Shown one piece after another: positions 8,795 through 17,122 of a stretch of 48,839 nt of DNA (positions are counted from its first letter, which is position 1; each line of letters starts with the position of its first letter). The position numbers and the translations under genes were made by a program. The notes under the pieces were generated by a model. That model was not told where the DNA came from and ran no database searches. It saw nothing but the letters and a program-made list of their open reading frames with translations. The stretch is from the NCBI GenBank assembly GCA_036276735.1, contig DASUOH010000001.1, positions 1 through 48,839 on the forward strand, read 5' to 3'. Source of the DNA: VRUE01 sp036276735 (GTDB taxonomy: Bacteria; Actinomycetota; Thermoleophilia; Solirubrobacterales; 70-9).

Positions 8795-9882
8795 CCCGGG
8801 TGCTGATCACCGGCGGCGCCGGCTTCGTCGGCTCCAACCTCGCCGTCTCGCTGGCGGCGCGCCATCCCGACTGGGAGGTCGTCGCCTTCGACAACCTCTA
8901 CCGGCAGGGCTCGGAGCTCAACCTGCCGCGCCTCGAGCAGGCCGGGGTCGAGTTCGTCAAGGGAGACGTTCGCGAGCCGGCGGACCTCGAGCGCTTCGGC
9001 TCTCTCGCGGCGCTGATCGAGTGCTCGGCCGAGCCCTCGGTGATGTCGGGGGTGGACGGCGACACCTCCTACCTCCTCCACACCAACCTGACGGGCGCCT
9101 ACAACTGCCTCGAGGCGGCGCGGCGCACCGGGGCGTTCTTCCTCTTCCTCTCGACCAGCCGCGTCTACCCGGTCGCGCCGCAGCTGGAGCTGGCGCTCGA
9201 GGAGGCCGAGACGCGCTTCGAGCTGGCCGCCGAGCAGCCGGTCCCGGGCGCTTCGCCGGCCGGCATCTCGGAGGACTTCCCGCTGGCCGGCGCCCGCACG
9301 CTCTACGGCACGACCAAGCTGGCCGCCGAGCTGCTGATCGAGGAGTACCGGGCTGGATTCGGCGTTCGGGCCGTCGTCGACCGCTGCGGGGTGATCGCCG
9401 GTCCTTGGCAGATGGGCAAGGTCGACCAGGGCGTCTTCACGCATTGGATGCTCGCCCATCGCTTTCGCCAGCCGCTGCGCTACATCGGCTTCGGCGGGCA
9501 GGGGAAGCAGGTGCGTGACCTGCTCCACGTCGAGGACCTGGTCGACCTGGTCGAGCGGCAGCTTCTTGCCCCGGACGAGTGGGACGGCCGGGTCGTCAAC
9601 GTCGGTGGCGGCCGCGAGTGCAGCCTCTCGCTGCGCGAGACGACCGCGATCTGCCGCGAGCTGACCGGCAACGAGGTGCCGATCGAGCCCGAGCAGGAGA
9701 CCCGGCAGGGCGACGTGCCCGTCTACATCTCCGACTGCGCAAGACTGTTCGGCCTGGACGAGTGGCGCCCACGGCGAAGCGCCGAGCAGATCCTGGCCGA
9801 CATCCACGCCTGGATCGCGAGCGACGAGGAGCGGATCGCCGCAGCGCTGAAAATCGACGCCCCCACGGGGGAGAGGGAGTAA
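8791..9882 (+). CDS. Extended SDR NAD-dependent epimerase/dehydratase (RfbE-like)
   Basis: A 363-residue nucleotide-sugar enzyme. It starts at GTG in a GTGA overlap. TGGAGFVGSN (7-16) is the Rossmann loop, and FDNLYRQGSELNL (33-45) resembles the specificity strand of CDP-paratose 2-epimerases. The active site is complete, with STSRVYP (121-127) and Y172/K176 in YGTTK. The longer open frame that extends upstream is only the antiparallel reading of the membrane protein gene. It is paired with a second RfbE-like gene 5 bases downstream. No CDP-glucose-synthesis genes are present, so a CDP-sugar substrate is a guess. Epimerisation or 4,6-dehydration of another nucleotide sugar is equally possible. 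Confidence 0.8.
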   Translation: MTRVLITGGAGFVGSNLAVSLAARHPDWEVVAFDNLYRQGSELNLPRLEQAGVEFVKGDVREPADLERFGSLAALIECSAEPSVMSGVDGDTSYLLHTNLTGAYNCLEAARRTGAFFLFLSTSRVYPVAPQLELALEEAETRFELAAEQPVPGASPAGISEDFPLAGARTLYGTTKLAAELLIEEYRAGFGVRAVVDRCGVIAGPWQMGKVDQGVFTHWMLAHRFRQPLRYIGFGGQGKQVRDLLHVEDLVDLVERQLLAPDEWDGRVVNVGGGRECSLSLRETTAICRELTGNEVPIEPEQETRQGDVPVYISDCARLFGLDEWRPRRSAEQILADIHAWIASDEERIAAALKIDAPTGERE

Positions 9883-9887
9883 GGGAG

Positions 9888-10961
9888 ATGCCGGTTGCGA
9901 TCGTCACTGGTTCGGGAGGACTGATCGGCTCGGAGGCCGTCGGCCACTTCGTCGCCGCCGGCTTCGACGTGGTCGGGCTTGAGAACGACATGCGCGCCCG
10001 CTTCTTCGGCCCCGAGGCCTCGACCGCGCACGTCACCGAGCGCCTCGCCGCGACGCATGACTCGTTCCGCAGCGAGTCGGTCGACATCCGCGACCGCGAC
10101 GCCGTCGACGCGATCTTCGCCCGCCACGCCGCTCAGATCGAGCTCGTGGTCCACACCGCCGCGCAGCCCTCGCACGACTGGGCGGCGAGCGACCCGCAGA
10201 CCGATTTCGGCGTCAACGCCAACGGCACGCTCAACCTGCTCGAGGCGGCCCGGGCGCACTGCCCCGACTCGCCCTTCATCTTCTGCTCGACCAACAAGGT
10301 CTACGGCGACACGCCGAACCGGTTGCCGCTCGAGAGCCTCGAGAAGCGCCTGGAGCTACCCGAGTCCCACCACTACTTCAAGGGCATCGACACCTCGATG
10401 TCGATCGATTCCTCTACCCACTCGCTGTTCGGGGTCTCCAAGGCGGCGGCCGACCTGCTCGTGCAGGAGTACGGGCGCTACTTCGACATGCCGACCGTCT
10501 GCTTCCGCGGCGGCTGCCTGACCGGCCCCCAGCACGCGGGCGCCAAGCTGCACGGCTTCCTCGCCTACCTGATGAAGTGCGTCGCCACCGGGACGCCCTA
10601 CACCGTCTTCGGCTACGAGGGCAAGCAGGTGCGCGACAACATCCACAGCGCCGACCTGATCGCCGCCTTCGAGGCGTTCCACCGCGCCCCGCGCCCGGCC
10701 GCCGTCTACAACATCGGCGGCGGTCGCTTTTCCAACTGCTCGATGCTGGAGGCGATCGACATCTGCGAGCGGATCGCCGGCCGTGAGCTCGACTGGGAGA
10801 TGGGCGAGGAGCCGCGGATCGGCGACCATCGCTGGTGGATCTCCGACCTGGCGCCGTTCGAAGCCGACTACCCCGACTGGAAGCTGCGCTACGACGTCGA
10901 GGCGATCCTGCGCGAGATGTACGAGCAGAACGTCGAGCGCTGGACGGCGGCGCCGGCGTGA
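9888..10961 (+). CDS. RfbE-like NAD-dependent epimerase with Phe in place of catalytic Tyr
   Basis: A 357-residue extended SDR protein. GAGGGAGTAAGGGAG gives a strong ribosome site before ATG 9888. GSGGLIG (8-14) is the NAD loop, and HTAAQPSHDWAASDP (89-103) and CSTNKVYG (133-140) are characteristic of the CDP-tyvelose/paratose epimerase group. Where the YxxxK pair should be, the sequence reads LFGVSK (180-185), so the Tyr is F181 while K185 is kept. GGCLTGPQHAG follows as in the group. I recall close homologues with the same Phe, so this may be a subfamily trait and not damage. How it protonates or deprotonates its substrate is then open. Confidence 0.8.
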   Translation: MPVAIVTGSGGLIGSEAVGHFVAAGFDVVGLENDMRARFFGPEASTAHVTERLAATHDSFRSESVDIRDRDAVDAIFARHAAQIELVVHTAAQPSHDWAASDPQTDFGVNANGTLNLLEAARAHCPDSPFIFCSTNKVYGDTPNRLPLESLEKRLELPESHHYFKGIDTSMSIDSSTHSLFGVSKAAADLLVQEYGRYFDMPTVCFRGGCLTGPQHAGAKLHGFLAYLMKCVATGTPYTVFGYEGKQVRDNIHSADLIAAFEAFHRAPRPAAVYNIGGGRFSNCSMLEAIDICERIAGRELDWEMGEEPRIGDHRWWISDLAPFEADYPDWKLRYDVEAILREMYEQNVERWTAAPA

Positions 10962-11731
10962 AGCTCTCGGTCGTCATCCCGGCCCAGAACGAGGAGGGCT
11001 CGGTCGGCAAGACGGTCGAAGGCGTCGTCGGCGTTCTCGAGCGCGACGGGATCGACTACGAGGTCGTCGTCGTCGACGACGGCAGCGAGGACTCGACCGC
11101 GGCGGTGGTCGAGGCGATCGGCGCCGCCAACCCGCGCGTCCGCTGCCATCGCTCCCACTACGAAAAGGGGTTCGGGATGGCGATCCGGGCCGGCCTCGAC
11201 GTCTTCGAGGGCGACGCCGTGGTGATCTCGATGGCCGACGCCTCCGACGACCCAGAGGACATCGCCGCCTACTACCGCCTCTTCGAGGAGGGTTGGGATT
11301 GCGCCTTCGGCTCTCGCTTCGTCCCCGGCGCGAAGGTCTACGACTACCCCTGGCTGAAGCTCGTCATCAACCGGCTCGCCAACCAGTTCATCCGCGTCCT
11401 CTTCCGCCACCGCTACAACGACACCACCAACGCCTTCAAGGGCTACCGGCGCGAGGTGATCGAGACGATCCAGCCGTTGCTGTCCAAACACTTCAACCTG
11501 ACCGTCGAGATGCCGCTGAAGGCGATCGTCCGCGGCCACAGCTACGCCGTCGTCCCCACCTCCTGGACCAACCGCACCACCGGCCAGGCGAAGCTGGCGA
11601 TGAAAGAGATGGGCAGCCGCTACCTCTTCATCGTCCTCTACGTCTGGCTCGAGAGCACCCTCAGCCGGGGCGACTACCGGATCGGCGTCGCGCCGAAGCC
11701 CGGACGGCTACCGAGCCGGTCCCGCCGCTAA
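10958..11731 (+). CDS. DPM-like GT2 (polyprenyl-phosphate glycosyltransferase family)
   Basis: A 257-residue GT-A protein. It starts at GTG in a GTGA overlap with the epimerase. KLSVVIPAQNEEGSV opens it. VVVDDGSEDS is the nucleotide loop, and MADASDDPED takes the place of the usual D-x-S-D donor motif of dolichol-phosphate mannosyltransferase-like enzymes. FGSRFVPGA and DTTNAFKGYRRE complete the family pattern. A single hydrophobic stretch near residue 227 may touch the membrane. It is the last gene of the 4858-11731 operon and is followed by an inverted-repeat terminator region. It probably charges a polyprenyl phosphate with the sugar made by the two epimerases, which is inference from order only. 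Confidence 0.8.
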   Translation: MKLSVVIPAQNEEGSVGKTVEGVVGVLERDGIDYEVVVVDDGSEDSTAAVVEAIGAANPRVRCHRSHYEKGFGMAIRAGLDVFEGDAVVISMADASDDPEDIAAYYRLFEEGWDCAFGSRFVPGAKVYDYPWLKLVINRLANQFIRVLFRHRYNDTTNAFKGYRREVIETIQPLLSKHFNLTVEMPLKAIVRGHSYAVVPTSWTNRTTGQAKLAMKEMGSRYLFIVLYVWLESTLSRGDYRIGVAPKPGRLPSRSRR

Positions 11732-11738
11732 GCGCCTA

Positions 11739-11795
11739 CCGAACTTCGCCCCATCTAGATGACCCTATGGGGTCATAAAGGCAGCCGAAGTTCGG
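11739..11795. terminator. Nested inverted repeats between convergent genes
   Basis: Outer arms CCGAACTTCG (11739-11748) and CGAAGTTCGG (11786-11795) match perfectly over 10 bases. Inside is a second 7-base pair, ATGACCC / GGGTCAT (11759-11765 and 11770-11776). The element fills the gap between two stop codons and reads equally on both strands, so a bidirectional terminator is the simplest reading. It lacks a strong T-tract. Confidence 0.55.
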
Positions 11796-11802
11796 CCGTC
11801 AG

Positions 11803-13443
11803 TCATTTCGCCCGCAAAGGCAACCGCACCCGCCGCCGCGCCCAGGCGAACGGCGCCGTGAAGCGCGGCACCCCGCGCAGCAGGTTCGGGTTGCCGTAGG
11901 GATCCGGTTCGGCGAAGCGCCGCCAGCGGTCGACCAGGCGTTCGAACTCCCATTCCTCGACCTTGGCCGAGCGGCTGGAGGACTCGAAGTGGAGGAGGAC
12001 CGTGTCGGGGTCGTAGACGATGCGGCGGCCCTGGGAGTAGGCCTTGAGGCAGTAGTCGACGTCGTTGAAGTTGATCGGGAACTCGGTCGAGAGGCCGCCC
12101 AGCTCGTCGAACACCTCGCGCCTCGTCATCAGGCAGGCGCCGGTCACCGCGAGGCAGTTGCGGGCGATCAGGACCGCGTTCATGTAGCCGCGGAAGTCGC
12201 CGGCGAAGCCGTGGTAGAGGTGGCCGGGGAGCCCGTGGTCGAAGTTGAGGCCGACGTGCTGCAGGCGCGAGTCGCCCCACAGCAGTTTGGCGCCCACCGC
12301 GCCGACTCCCTCCTGCGCGGAGTACATGACCATGCGCTCGATCCACTCAGGGGTGGCGATCTCGATGTCGTCGTTGAGCAGCAGCAGGTGCTCGCCGTCG
12401 CTGTGGATCACGCCCAGGTTGATCTTGGCCGAGAAGTCGAACTCGCCCTCGAAGTGGACCAGGCGCAGGCGGTCGCCGGCGATCGAGCGCAGCTCGTCGA
12501 GGATTTCCTCCTCGACCGACTCGTCGACCACGCAGACGATCTCGTAGTTCTCGTAGGTGGAGCGCTCGACGATGCTGCGCACGCAGTTGAGGACGAGGAC
12601 GACCGGCTCGAACCGCACGTCGCGCACCTGGCCGCCGGTCGGGATGACGATGCTTACCCGCGGCGCTTGCTGCAGGCGTGGGTGGAGGTGCAGCACGCCT
12701 GGGTCCTCCGCGTCCTGCCTGATCTCGGCCGGCAGGCCAATCCGCTCGCAATGAGCCTGGACGGCGCGGCGCCCAGCCTCGAACGCCCACGGTTTGGCCT
12801 CGGCCGCCGCCGCGGCCGACGTCTCGAGGATGCGCCAGTGGTAGAGCACGCGCGGCACGTGCACGACCCGCCGCGCCCGCTCGGTCACTCGCAGCACCAG
12901 GTCCCAGTCCTGGGAGCCCGCGAAGCGCTCGTCGAAGCCGCCGACCTCCTCGACAAGAGAGCGGCGCAGGACGCTGAGGTGGCAGGTGTACATCTGGCTG
13001 CGCAGCCGCTCCGGCGACCAGTCGGGCTTGAAGAAGGGCGCCGAGTGGTGCCCGCGAAGGTCGATCTTGTCCTCGTCGGTGTAGATGTAGTCGGCTTCGG
13101 GGTCGGCCTCGATCGCCGCCGCGACGTGGGCGAGCGCGTCGGGGTGCAGCTCGTCGTCGTGGTCGAGCAGGGCGACGAACTCGCCGCGGGCGATCCGAAG
13201 CGCGTCGTTGGAGGCGGCGACGATGCCACCGTTCTCCTCGCGGAAATGGACGCGAATCCGAGGGTCGGCGGCCGCGGCGCGCTCGAGCGCCCGTCGCACC
13301 TGGGGCTGCGGGGAGGCGTCGTCGACCAGGCAGAGCTCCCAATCGCCGCAGCTCTGGCGCCGCACCGAGCGCAGCATCCTCGCGAGCACGCGCTCGGGCG
13401 TCTCGTAGACGGGCGTGACGATCGAGAAACGGGGAGCGGCCAC
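11803..13443 (-). CDS. Tandem-domain GT2 glycosyltransferase
   Basis: A 546-residue soluble protein with two GT-A domains. The first (about 1-270) has FSIVTPVYETP, LVDDASP and LLDHDDELHPDAL, then IYTDEDKID, the hallmark of O-antigen and rhamnan type family 2 enzymes. The second (about 280-546) has VSIVIPTGG, LLNDDIE and GACLMTRREVFDELGG. Two active sites suggest it adds two linkages or an alternating disaccharide. It starts at GTG, 5 bases after the stop of the small coiled-coil gene, so the two are one transcription unit. Donor and acceptor sugars are not deducible. The rhamnose operon in the locus makes dTDP-rhamnose a candidate donor. Confidence 0.85.
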   Translation of the reverse strand: MAAPRFSIVTPVYETPERVLARMLRSVRRQSCGDWELCLVDDASPQPQVRRALERAAAADPRIRVHFREENGGIVAASNDALRIARGEFVALLDHDDELHPDALAHVAAAIEADPEADYIYTDEDKIDLRGHHSAPFFKPDWSPERLRSQMYTCHLSVLRRSLVEEVGGFDERFAGSQDWDLVLRVTERARRVVHVPRVLYHWRILETSAAAAAEAKPWAFEAGRRAVQAHCERIGLPAEIRQDAEDPGVLHLHPRLQQAPRVSIVIPTGGQVRDVRFEPVVLVLNCVRSIVERSTYENYEIVCVVDESVEEEILDELRSIAGDRLRLVHFEGEFDFSAKINLGVIHSDGEHLLLLNDDIEIATPEWIERMVMYSAQEGVGAVGAKLLWGDSRLQHVGLNFDHGLPGHLYHGFAGDFRGYMNAVLIARNCLAVTGACLMTRREVFDELGGLSTEFPINFNDVDYCLKAYSQGRRIVYDPDTVLLHFESSSRSAKVEEWEFERLVDRWRRFAEPDPYGNPNLLRGVPRFTAPFAWARRRVRLPLRAK

Positions 13444-13448
13444 GTCGG

Positions 13449-13682
13449 CTAGCGCCGCTGGGGCCTGAGCAGGCGCACCGCGGTCCCAATCAGCTTGCCC
13501 AGTCCCGGCAGCCGCGATTCGACCCGCGTCGCGACGTTGGCGAGTCGCTGAGAGCGTTCGTCGAGCTCAGCGAGCCGCCCCTTGGCGGCGCCAAGCTCGG
13601 CATCCTTGGAGATCAGGAGGTCGCGCAGCCGCAGGATCTCCTGCTTCTGACGGGTCAACTCGGCGCGCAGCTCGTCCGACAT
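13449..13682 (-). CDS. Small coiled-coil protein with basic amphipathic tail
   Basis: A 77-residue protein, unrecognised by family. Residues 3-52 are an almost uninterrupted heptad-like helix rich in Leu, Glu, Lys and Arg. Residues 58-77 (GLGKLIGTAVRLLRPQRR and neighbours) form a basic amphipathic end that could lie on the membrane. There is no signal peptide. Its ATG lies 8 bases after a TAGACT box, so it looks leaderless and heads the unit with the tandem GT2. The architecture resembles the C-terminal extension of the GT4 at 4858 and the separate protein at 23989. I infer a scaffold or membrane tether for glycosyltransferases. A Wzz-like or BAR-like role is not supported. Confidence 0.65.
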   Translation of the reverse strand: MSDELRAELTRQKQEILRLRDLLISKDAELGAAKGRLAELDERSQRLANVATRVESRLPGLGKLIGTAVRLLRPQRR

Positions 13683-13690
13683 CGCGGGCC

Positions 13691-13696
13691 AGTCTA
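13691..13696 (-). promoter_or_regulatory. Leaderless -10 box of the coiled-coil/tandem-GT2 unit
   Basis: TAGACT on the minus strand ends 8 bases before the ATG at 13682, the same spacing as at several other genes in this window. No clear -35 is visible. Confidence 0.45.
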
Positions 13697-13751
13697 GCCG
13701 CAGGCCGCGGTCCAACCCGCGTCTTCGCAGCGTGCGAAGCTTCCCGCCCGC

Positions 13752-15431
13752 ATGGGCTCCTCCCGCCTCGTTCCCCTCGCTCGCGCGCACTGGCACTGGC
13801 TGCTTCCGGCCGCCGTGATCTTCGCCCTGCTCGCGCCGACCCTGTTCAGCGACCGCACCTTCTCGACCGACTGGGGGAACCACATGTGGCTCCTCTGGGT
13901 GCAGGGCCTGAACCTGCGCGACCTCGGCGAGCCGAGCTACTTCCTGCAGTCGAGCCTCGGCGTCCTCTACCCGCTCTACGCCTTCTACGGAGGAACGATG
14001 TACGCGGCGCTCGGGGCGGTCTCCTGGGCGACGAGCCCGGTGGCCGCCGTCGCCGTCGCCTACGGCGCGGCGCTGGCCGCCGCCTACCTCGGCTGGACCT
14101 GGATCGCCCGCCTGGCGGGGGTGGAGGGGTGGCGGGCGCAGCTGCCGGGCTGCATCGCCGTCACCGCGCCGCTCGCCGTCACCAACCTCTACGGCCGCGG
14201 CGACATCCCCGAGGTGATCGCGACCTCGTTCATCCCGCTCGTGCTCGCCTCCGGGATCGCGCTGTTCCGCGCGCCGCGGGTCCATTTGGGCGCGGCAGCC
14301 GCGTACGTCGTGTCCGTCGCGGTGCTGACCGGCACCCACACGCTCACCCTCGCCTGGGGCACTGTCTTCCTGGTCATCTGCGCGGCGCTGCTGCTCGCGA
14401 GCCACTGGGACTGGACGCGCGAGCGGCTGCGGCGCGGGCTTGCCCTCAGCGGCCTGACTGCGCTCGGGATCGGCATCAACGCCTGGATCCTGATGCCGCT
14501 CGTCATCTACCACACGCGCCTGGTCGAACAGGAGCCCGACCCGATCGGCCTCACCGAATACACCGACCCCGACGTCCTCTTCAGCATCTTCCGCGACGCC
14601 CCCGACCCGCCCGTGATCACGGCCGACGTCGACGCGCAGCTGCCGGTGCTGGCCCTGCTCTGGGCGCTCGTCTGCGGGGCGCTCTACTGGCGCCTGCTCT
14701 CGGCCGCGCGCCGGCGGCTCGCGCTCGGGGTGCTGGCGCTCGGCGGCGCGTTGCTGGCGCTGGTGCTCGAGCCTTCCCTGATCGAAGACCTGCCCAAGGT
14801 TCTCGCCTTCATCCAGTTCCCTTACCGAATCGTCACCTACGTGACCATCTGCGTCGTCGGGTTGGTGACCCTGGCCTTGGCGGCGATGCAGCGCGAGGGG
14901 GGGACCTCGCGCCTGCCCGTGCTTGGCCTTGCGGCGATCGCCGCCTTCAACGTCGGGCTCTCGATCCAGCAGAACTCCGAGGTGCGCTCTTGGTTGGAGG
15001 GGCGCGACGAGGCGCTCGCCTCCTCGGTAGAGCCGCCGCCCACCTGGTACGCGTCGCTCCAGTTCGCCGACGGCTCTGCGCCGGTGGTCGAGCCGACGCT
15101 GCCGCCACTGGAGATCCCGGTCCGCGACCGCCGCGACGTCTACGCGGCGAGCTATCCGGCGGGGAAGGCCGGGACCGCTGAGACGAACATCGCGGTCGGC
15201 GACTACCTGGTCGACGTCTCGGGCGGCGAGCCGGTCGGTCGCACCGACGACGGCAGGATGGTGCTGCGCCTCCCTGGCTCGCCAGATCGCCCGCGCACGG
15301 TCGAGGTGAAGGCGGCCTGGGGGCCGGCAATCGAGGTCGGCCGCTGGCTGACGGTGCTGTCGCTGCTCGTCGCGGTGGCGGGCGCGGTGGCCTGGGCGAT
15401 CGTCGGCCGGCGCCGCCGGCCGGAGGGCTGA
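13752..15431 (+). CDS. Polytopic membrane protein, GT-C-like (PTPS-related type)
   Basis: A 559-residue membrane protein. The first hydrophobic helix is followed by an outer loop with FSTDWGNH (D40, H44), then SSLGVLYPLYAFYGGTMY. This arrangement recurs in the 6-pyruvoyl-tetrahydropterin-synthase-related group of bacterial membrane proteins and resembles the acidic first loop of GT-C enzymes. About ten membrane segments, a periplasm-side domain (about 410-525) and a last helix with a basic end follow. It starts three genes for large membrane proteins in a row. A transfer reaction using lipid-linked sugars is inferred, not shown. The group name is historic and does not mean pterin synthesis. 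Confidence 0.65.
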   Translation: MGSSRLVPLARAHWHWLLPAAVIFALLAPTLFSDRTFSTDWGNHMWLLWVQGLNLRDLGEPSYFLQSSLGVLYPLYAFYGGTMYAALGAVSWATSPVAAVAVAYGAALAAAYLGWTWIARLAGVEGWRAQLPGCIAVTAPLAVTNLYGRGDIPEVIATSFIPLVLASGIALFRAPRVHLGAAAAYVVSVAVLTGTHTLTLAWGTVFLVICAALLLASHWDWTRERLRRGLALSGLTALGIGINAWILMPLVIYHTRLVEQEPDPIGLTEYTDPDVLFSIFRDAPDPPVITADVDAQLPVLALLWALVCGALYWRLLSAARRRLALGVLALGGALLALVLEPSLIEDLPKVLAFIQFPYRIVTYVTICVVGLVTLALAAMQREGGTSRLPVLGLAAIAAFNVGLSIQQNSEVRSWLEGRDEALASSVEPPPTWYASLQFADGSAPVVEPTLPPLEIPVRDRRDVYAASYPAGKAGTAETNIAVGDYLVDVSGGEPVGRTDDGRMVLRLPGSPDRPRTVEVKAAWGPAIEVGRWLTVLSLLVAVAGAVAWAIVGRRRRPEG

Positions 15432-15438
15432 GCGGGCG

Positions 15439-17115
15439 ATGGGCGCCGACCTCGAGCTGCTTTGGCTGCTCGCCGTCCACCTCGTCCTGACGGGGCTGCC
15501 GGCGGCGCTGGCGGTCTTCGTCGCCGCCCGCCGCGGTCTGCGGGACGTGCCGCTCCTGCTCTGTGTGGCGCTCGCCGCCTCGGGCGCCGCGGCGATGCTC
15601 TCCTTCTGGGCCTTCTACCTCGACCCGCTGGTCGGGCAGGTCGCCGCCTTCCTCCTCGCGCTCGGCTCCGCACAGGGGATCTACCTCTGCCGGCCCGATC
15701 GGCTTGACCGCGAGCTGCTGCGTGAGCTCGCGGCGCCGGCGGCGCTCTGGGCGCTGGCCAGCCTCTTCGTCGTCTACCTCGGCTTCCTCTACGGCGGCAG
15801 CGAGGGGCCGCTGACGATCGCCGCCACCCGCTTCTCGCATCCGCTGCCGCCCGACAACCAGATCCCCCTCCACTTCGCCAACTGGTACTACGAGAACGGC
15901 AGCAGTCCGACGCCGCCGCCGTTCGGCGACTGGCTCTCCAGCGACCGGCCGCCCCTGCAGGTCGGCTACGTCCTCAGCCAGCGTGCCTTCGGCTGGGACG
16001 AGAGCGGGCTCCACTACCAGGTGCTCGCTGTCGTGGTCCAGCAGCTCTGGGTGGTCGCGATGTGGGCGCTGCTGGTCGCCGCACGGCTGCGGCCGCTCGC
16101 TCGCGGCCTGGCGATCGTCGCGGCGATGGTCAGCGACATCGCGATCGTCCACGGCTTCTTCGTCTGGCCGAAGCTGATCGCCGCCGCCTTCGTACTGGCT
16201 GCGCTGGCGATGGTCGTCTCGGGCCGCTGGAGCGGCTTGCGCGAGGACTGGCGCGCCGGCGCCCTCTTCGCCGCCCTCTGCGGCTTCGCGATGCTGGCCC
16301 ACGGGGCCAGCGCCTTTGCCGTGATTCCGCTGCTCGGCTACGCGGTGCTGCGCGGCATACCTAGCCTGCGCTGGCTGGCGGCGGCGGCGCTGGTCGCGGT
16401 GGCGCTGCTCGGTTCGTGGTCCGCCTATCAGCGCTTCGCCGATCCGCCCGGCGACCGTCTGCTCAAGTGGCAGCTCGGCGGTGCGCTCGCAATTGACGAC
16501 CGCGGCGCGCTCGAGGCGATCGTCGACGGCTACGAGGAGGCCGGGTTCGACGGCACCCTTGCCAACAAGCGCGCGAACGCCGAAGCGATCGTCAGGGGGA
16601 AGGACCTCGGCGAGGCGCTGGACAGCGCCGCCGACGGGATCGGGGGAGGAGAGCCCGGCCAAACCGTGGAAGCGCTGCGCCTGCCGCGCTTCTTCTGGCT
16701 CTTCCCGTTCCTGGGGTTGCTGCTGCTCGGACCGCTGGCGATGCTCGTCGCCCGCATCAGGGGCCGGCCCGAGGGGGCCGAATGGCGCTTCGCGCTCACG
16801 TCGCTCGGCTTCAGCCTGGCCGTCGCCGCGACCTGGGCGCTCCTCTTGTTCGGCGGCAGCGAGGCGCCGACCACGATTCACCAGGGCACCCTGCTCCTGC
16901 CTCTGCTCGCCGTCTGCGGCTGCGTCGTCGGCGCCTTCGCCGCGTGGCGGCCACTCGGGATCGGGCTGGCCGCCCTCAGCGTCCTCCTCGCGCTGGCCCT
17001 CTACGCGCCGGCGCCGACCCTGGAGCCCCGCTCGTTCTCGCTGCTCGCGGCGCTGCTCGCCGCCGCCGGCCTGGCCGGCTTCGGCTGGGTGGCGCTGCGG
17101 ACCGCGCCGCGCTGA
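15439..17115 (+). CDS. Polytopic membrane protein, putative GT-C-like
   Basis: A 558-residue membrane protein, 7 bases after the previous stop. Many hydrophobic helices are interrupted by an outer loop (about residues 133-175) with NQIPLHFANWYYENG and then LSSDRPPLQ, a conserved-looking pair seen in uncharacterised actinobacterial membrane proteins. A hydrophilic segment at about 340-410 precedes five more helices. I do not recognise a named family. Size, loop position and neighbours suggest a GT-C-like transferase or a glycan polymerase-type protein. A flippase is possible but lacks support. Confidence 0.6.
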   Translation: MGADLELLWLLAVHLVLTGLPAALAVFVAARRGLRDVPLLLCVALAASGAAAMLSFWAFYLDPLVGQVAAFLLALGSAQGIYLCRPDRLDRELLRELAAPAALWALASLFVVYLGFLYGGSEGPLTIAATRFSHPLPPDNQIPLHFANWYYENGSSPTPPPFGDWLSSDRPPLQVGYVLSQRAFGWDESGLHYQVLAVVVQQLWVVAMWALLVAARLRPLARGLAIVAAMVSDIAIVHGFFVWPKLIAAAFVLAALAMVVSGRWSGLREDWRAGALFAALCGFAMLAHGASAFAVIPLLGYAVLRGIPSLRWLAAAALVAVALLGSWSAYQRFADPPGDRLLKWQLGGALAIDDRGALEAIVDGYEEAGFDGTLANKRANAEAIVRGKDLGEALDSAADGIGGGEPGQTVEALRLPRFFWLFPFLGLLLLGPLAMLVARIRGRPEGAEWRFALTSLGFSLAVAATWALLLFGGSEAPTTIHQGTLLLPLLAVCGCVVGAFAAWRPLGIGLAALSVLLALALYAPAPTLEPRSFSLLAALLAAAGLAGFGWVALRTAPR

Positions 17116-17122
17116 GCGGCGG

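Noticed and set aside
7498..9882. Extended 794-codon frame ending with the first RfbE-like epimerase
   Set aside because: The upstream portion overlaps the GT-C gene in another frame and is Arg/Ala-rich; the enzyme begins at GTG 8791.
13449..13682. Wzz-type chain-length regulator
   Set aside because: The coiled-coil protein has no membrane helices flanking it, which Wzz proteins require.
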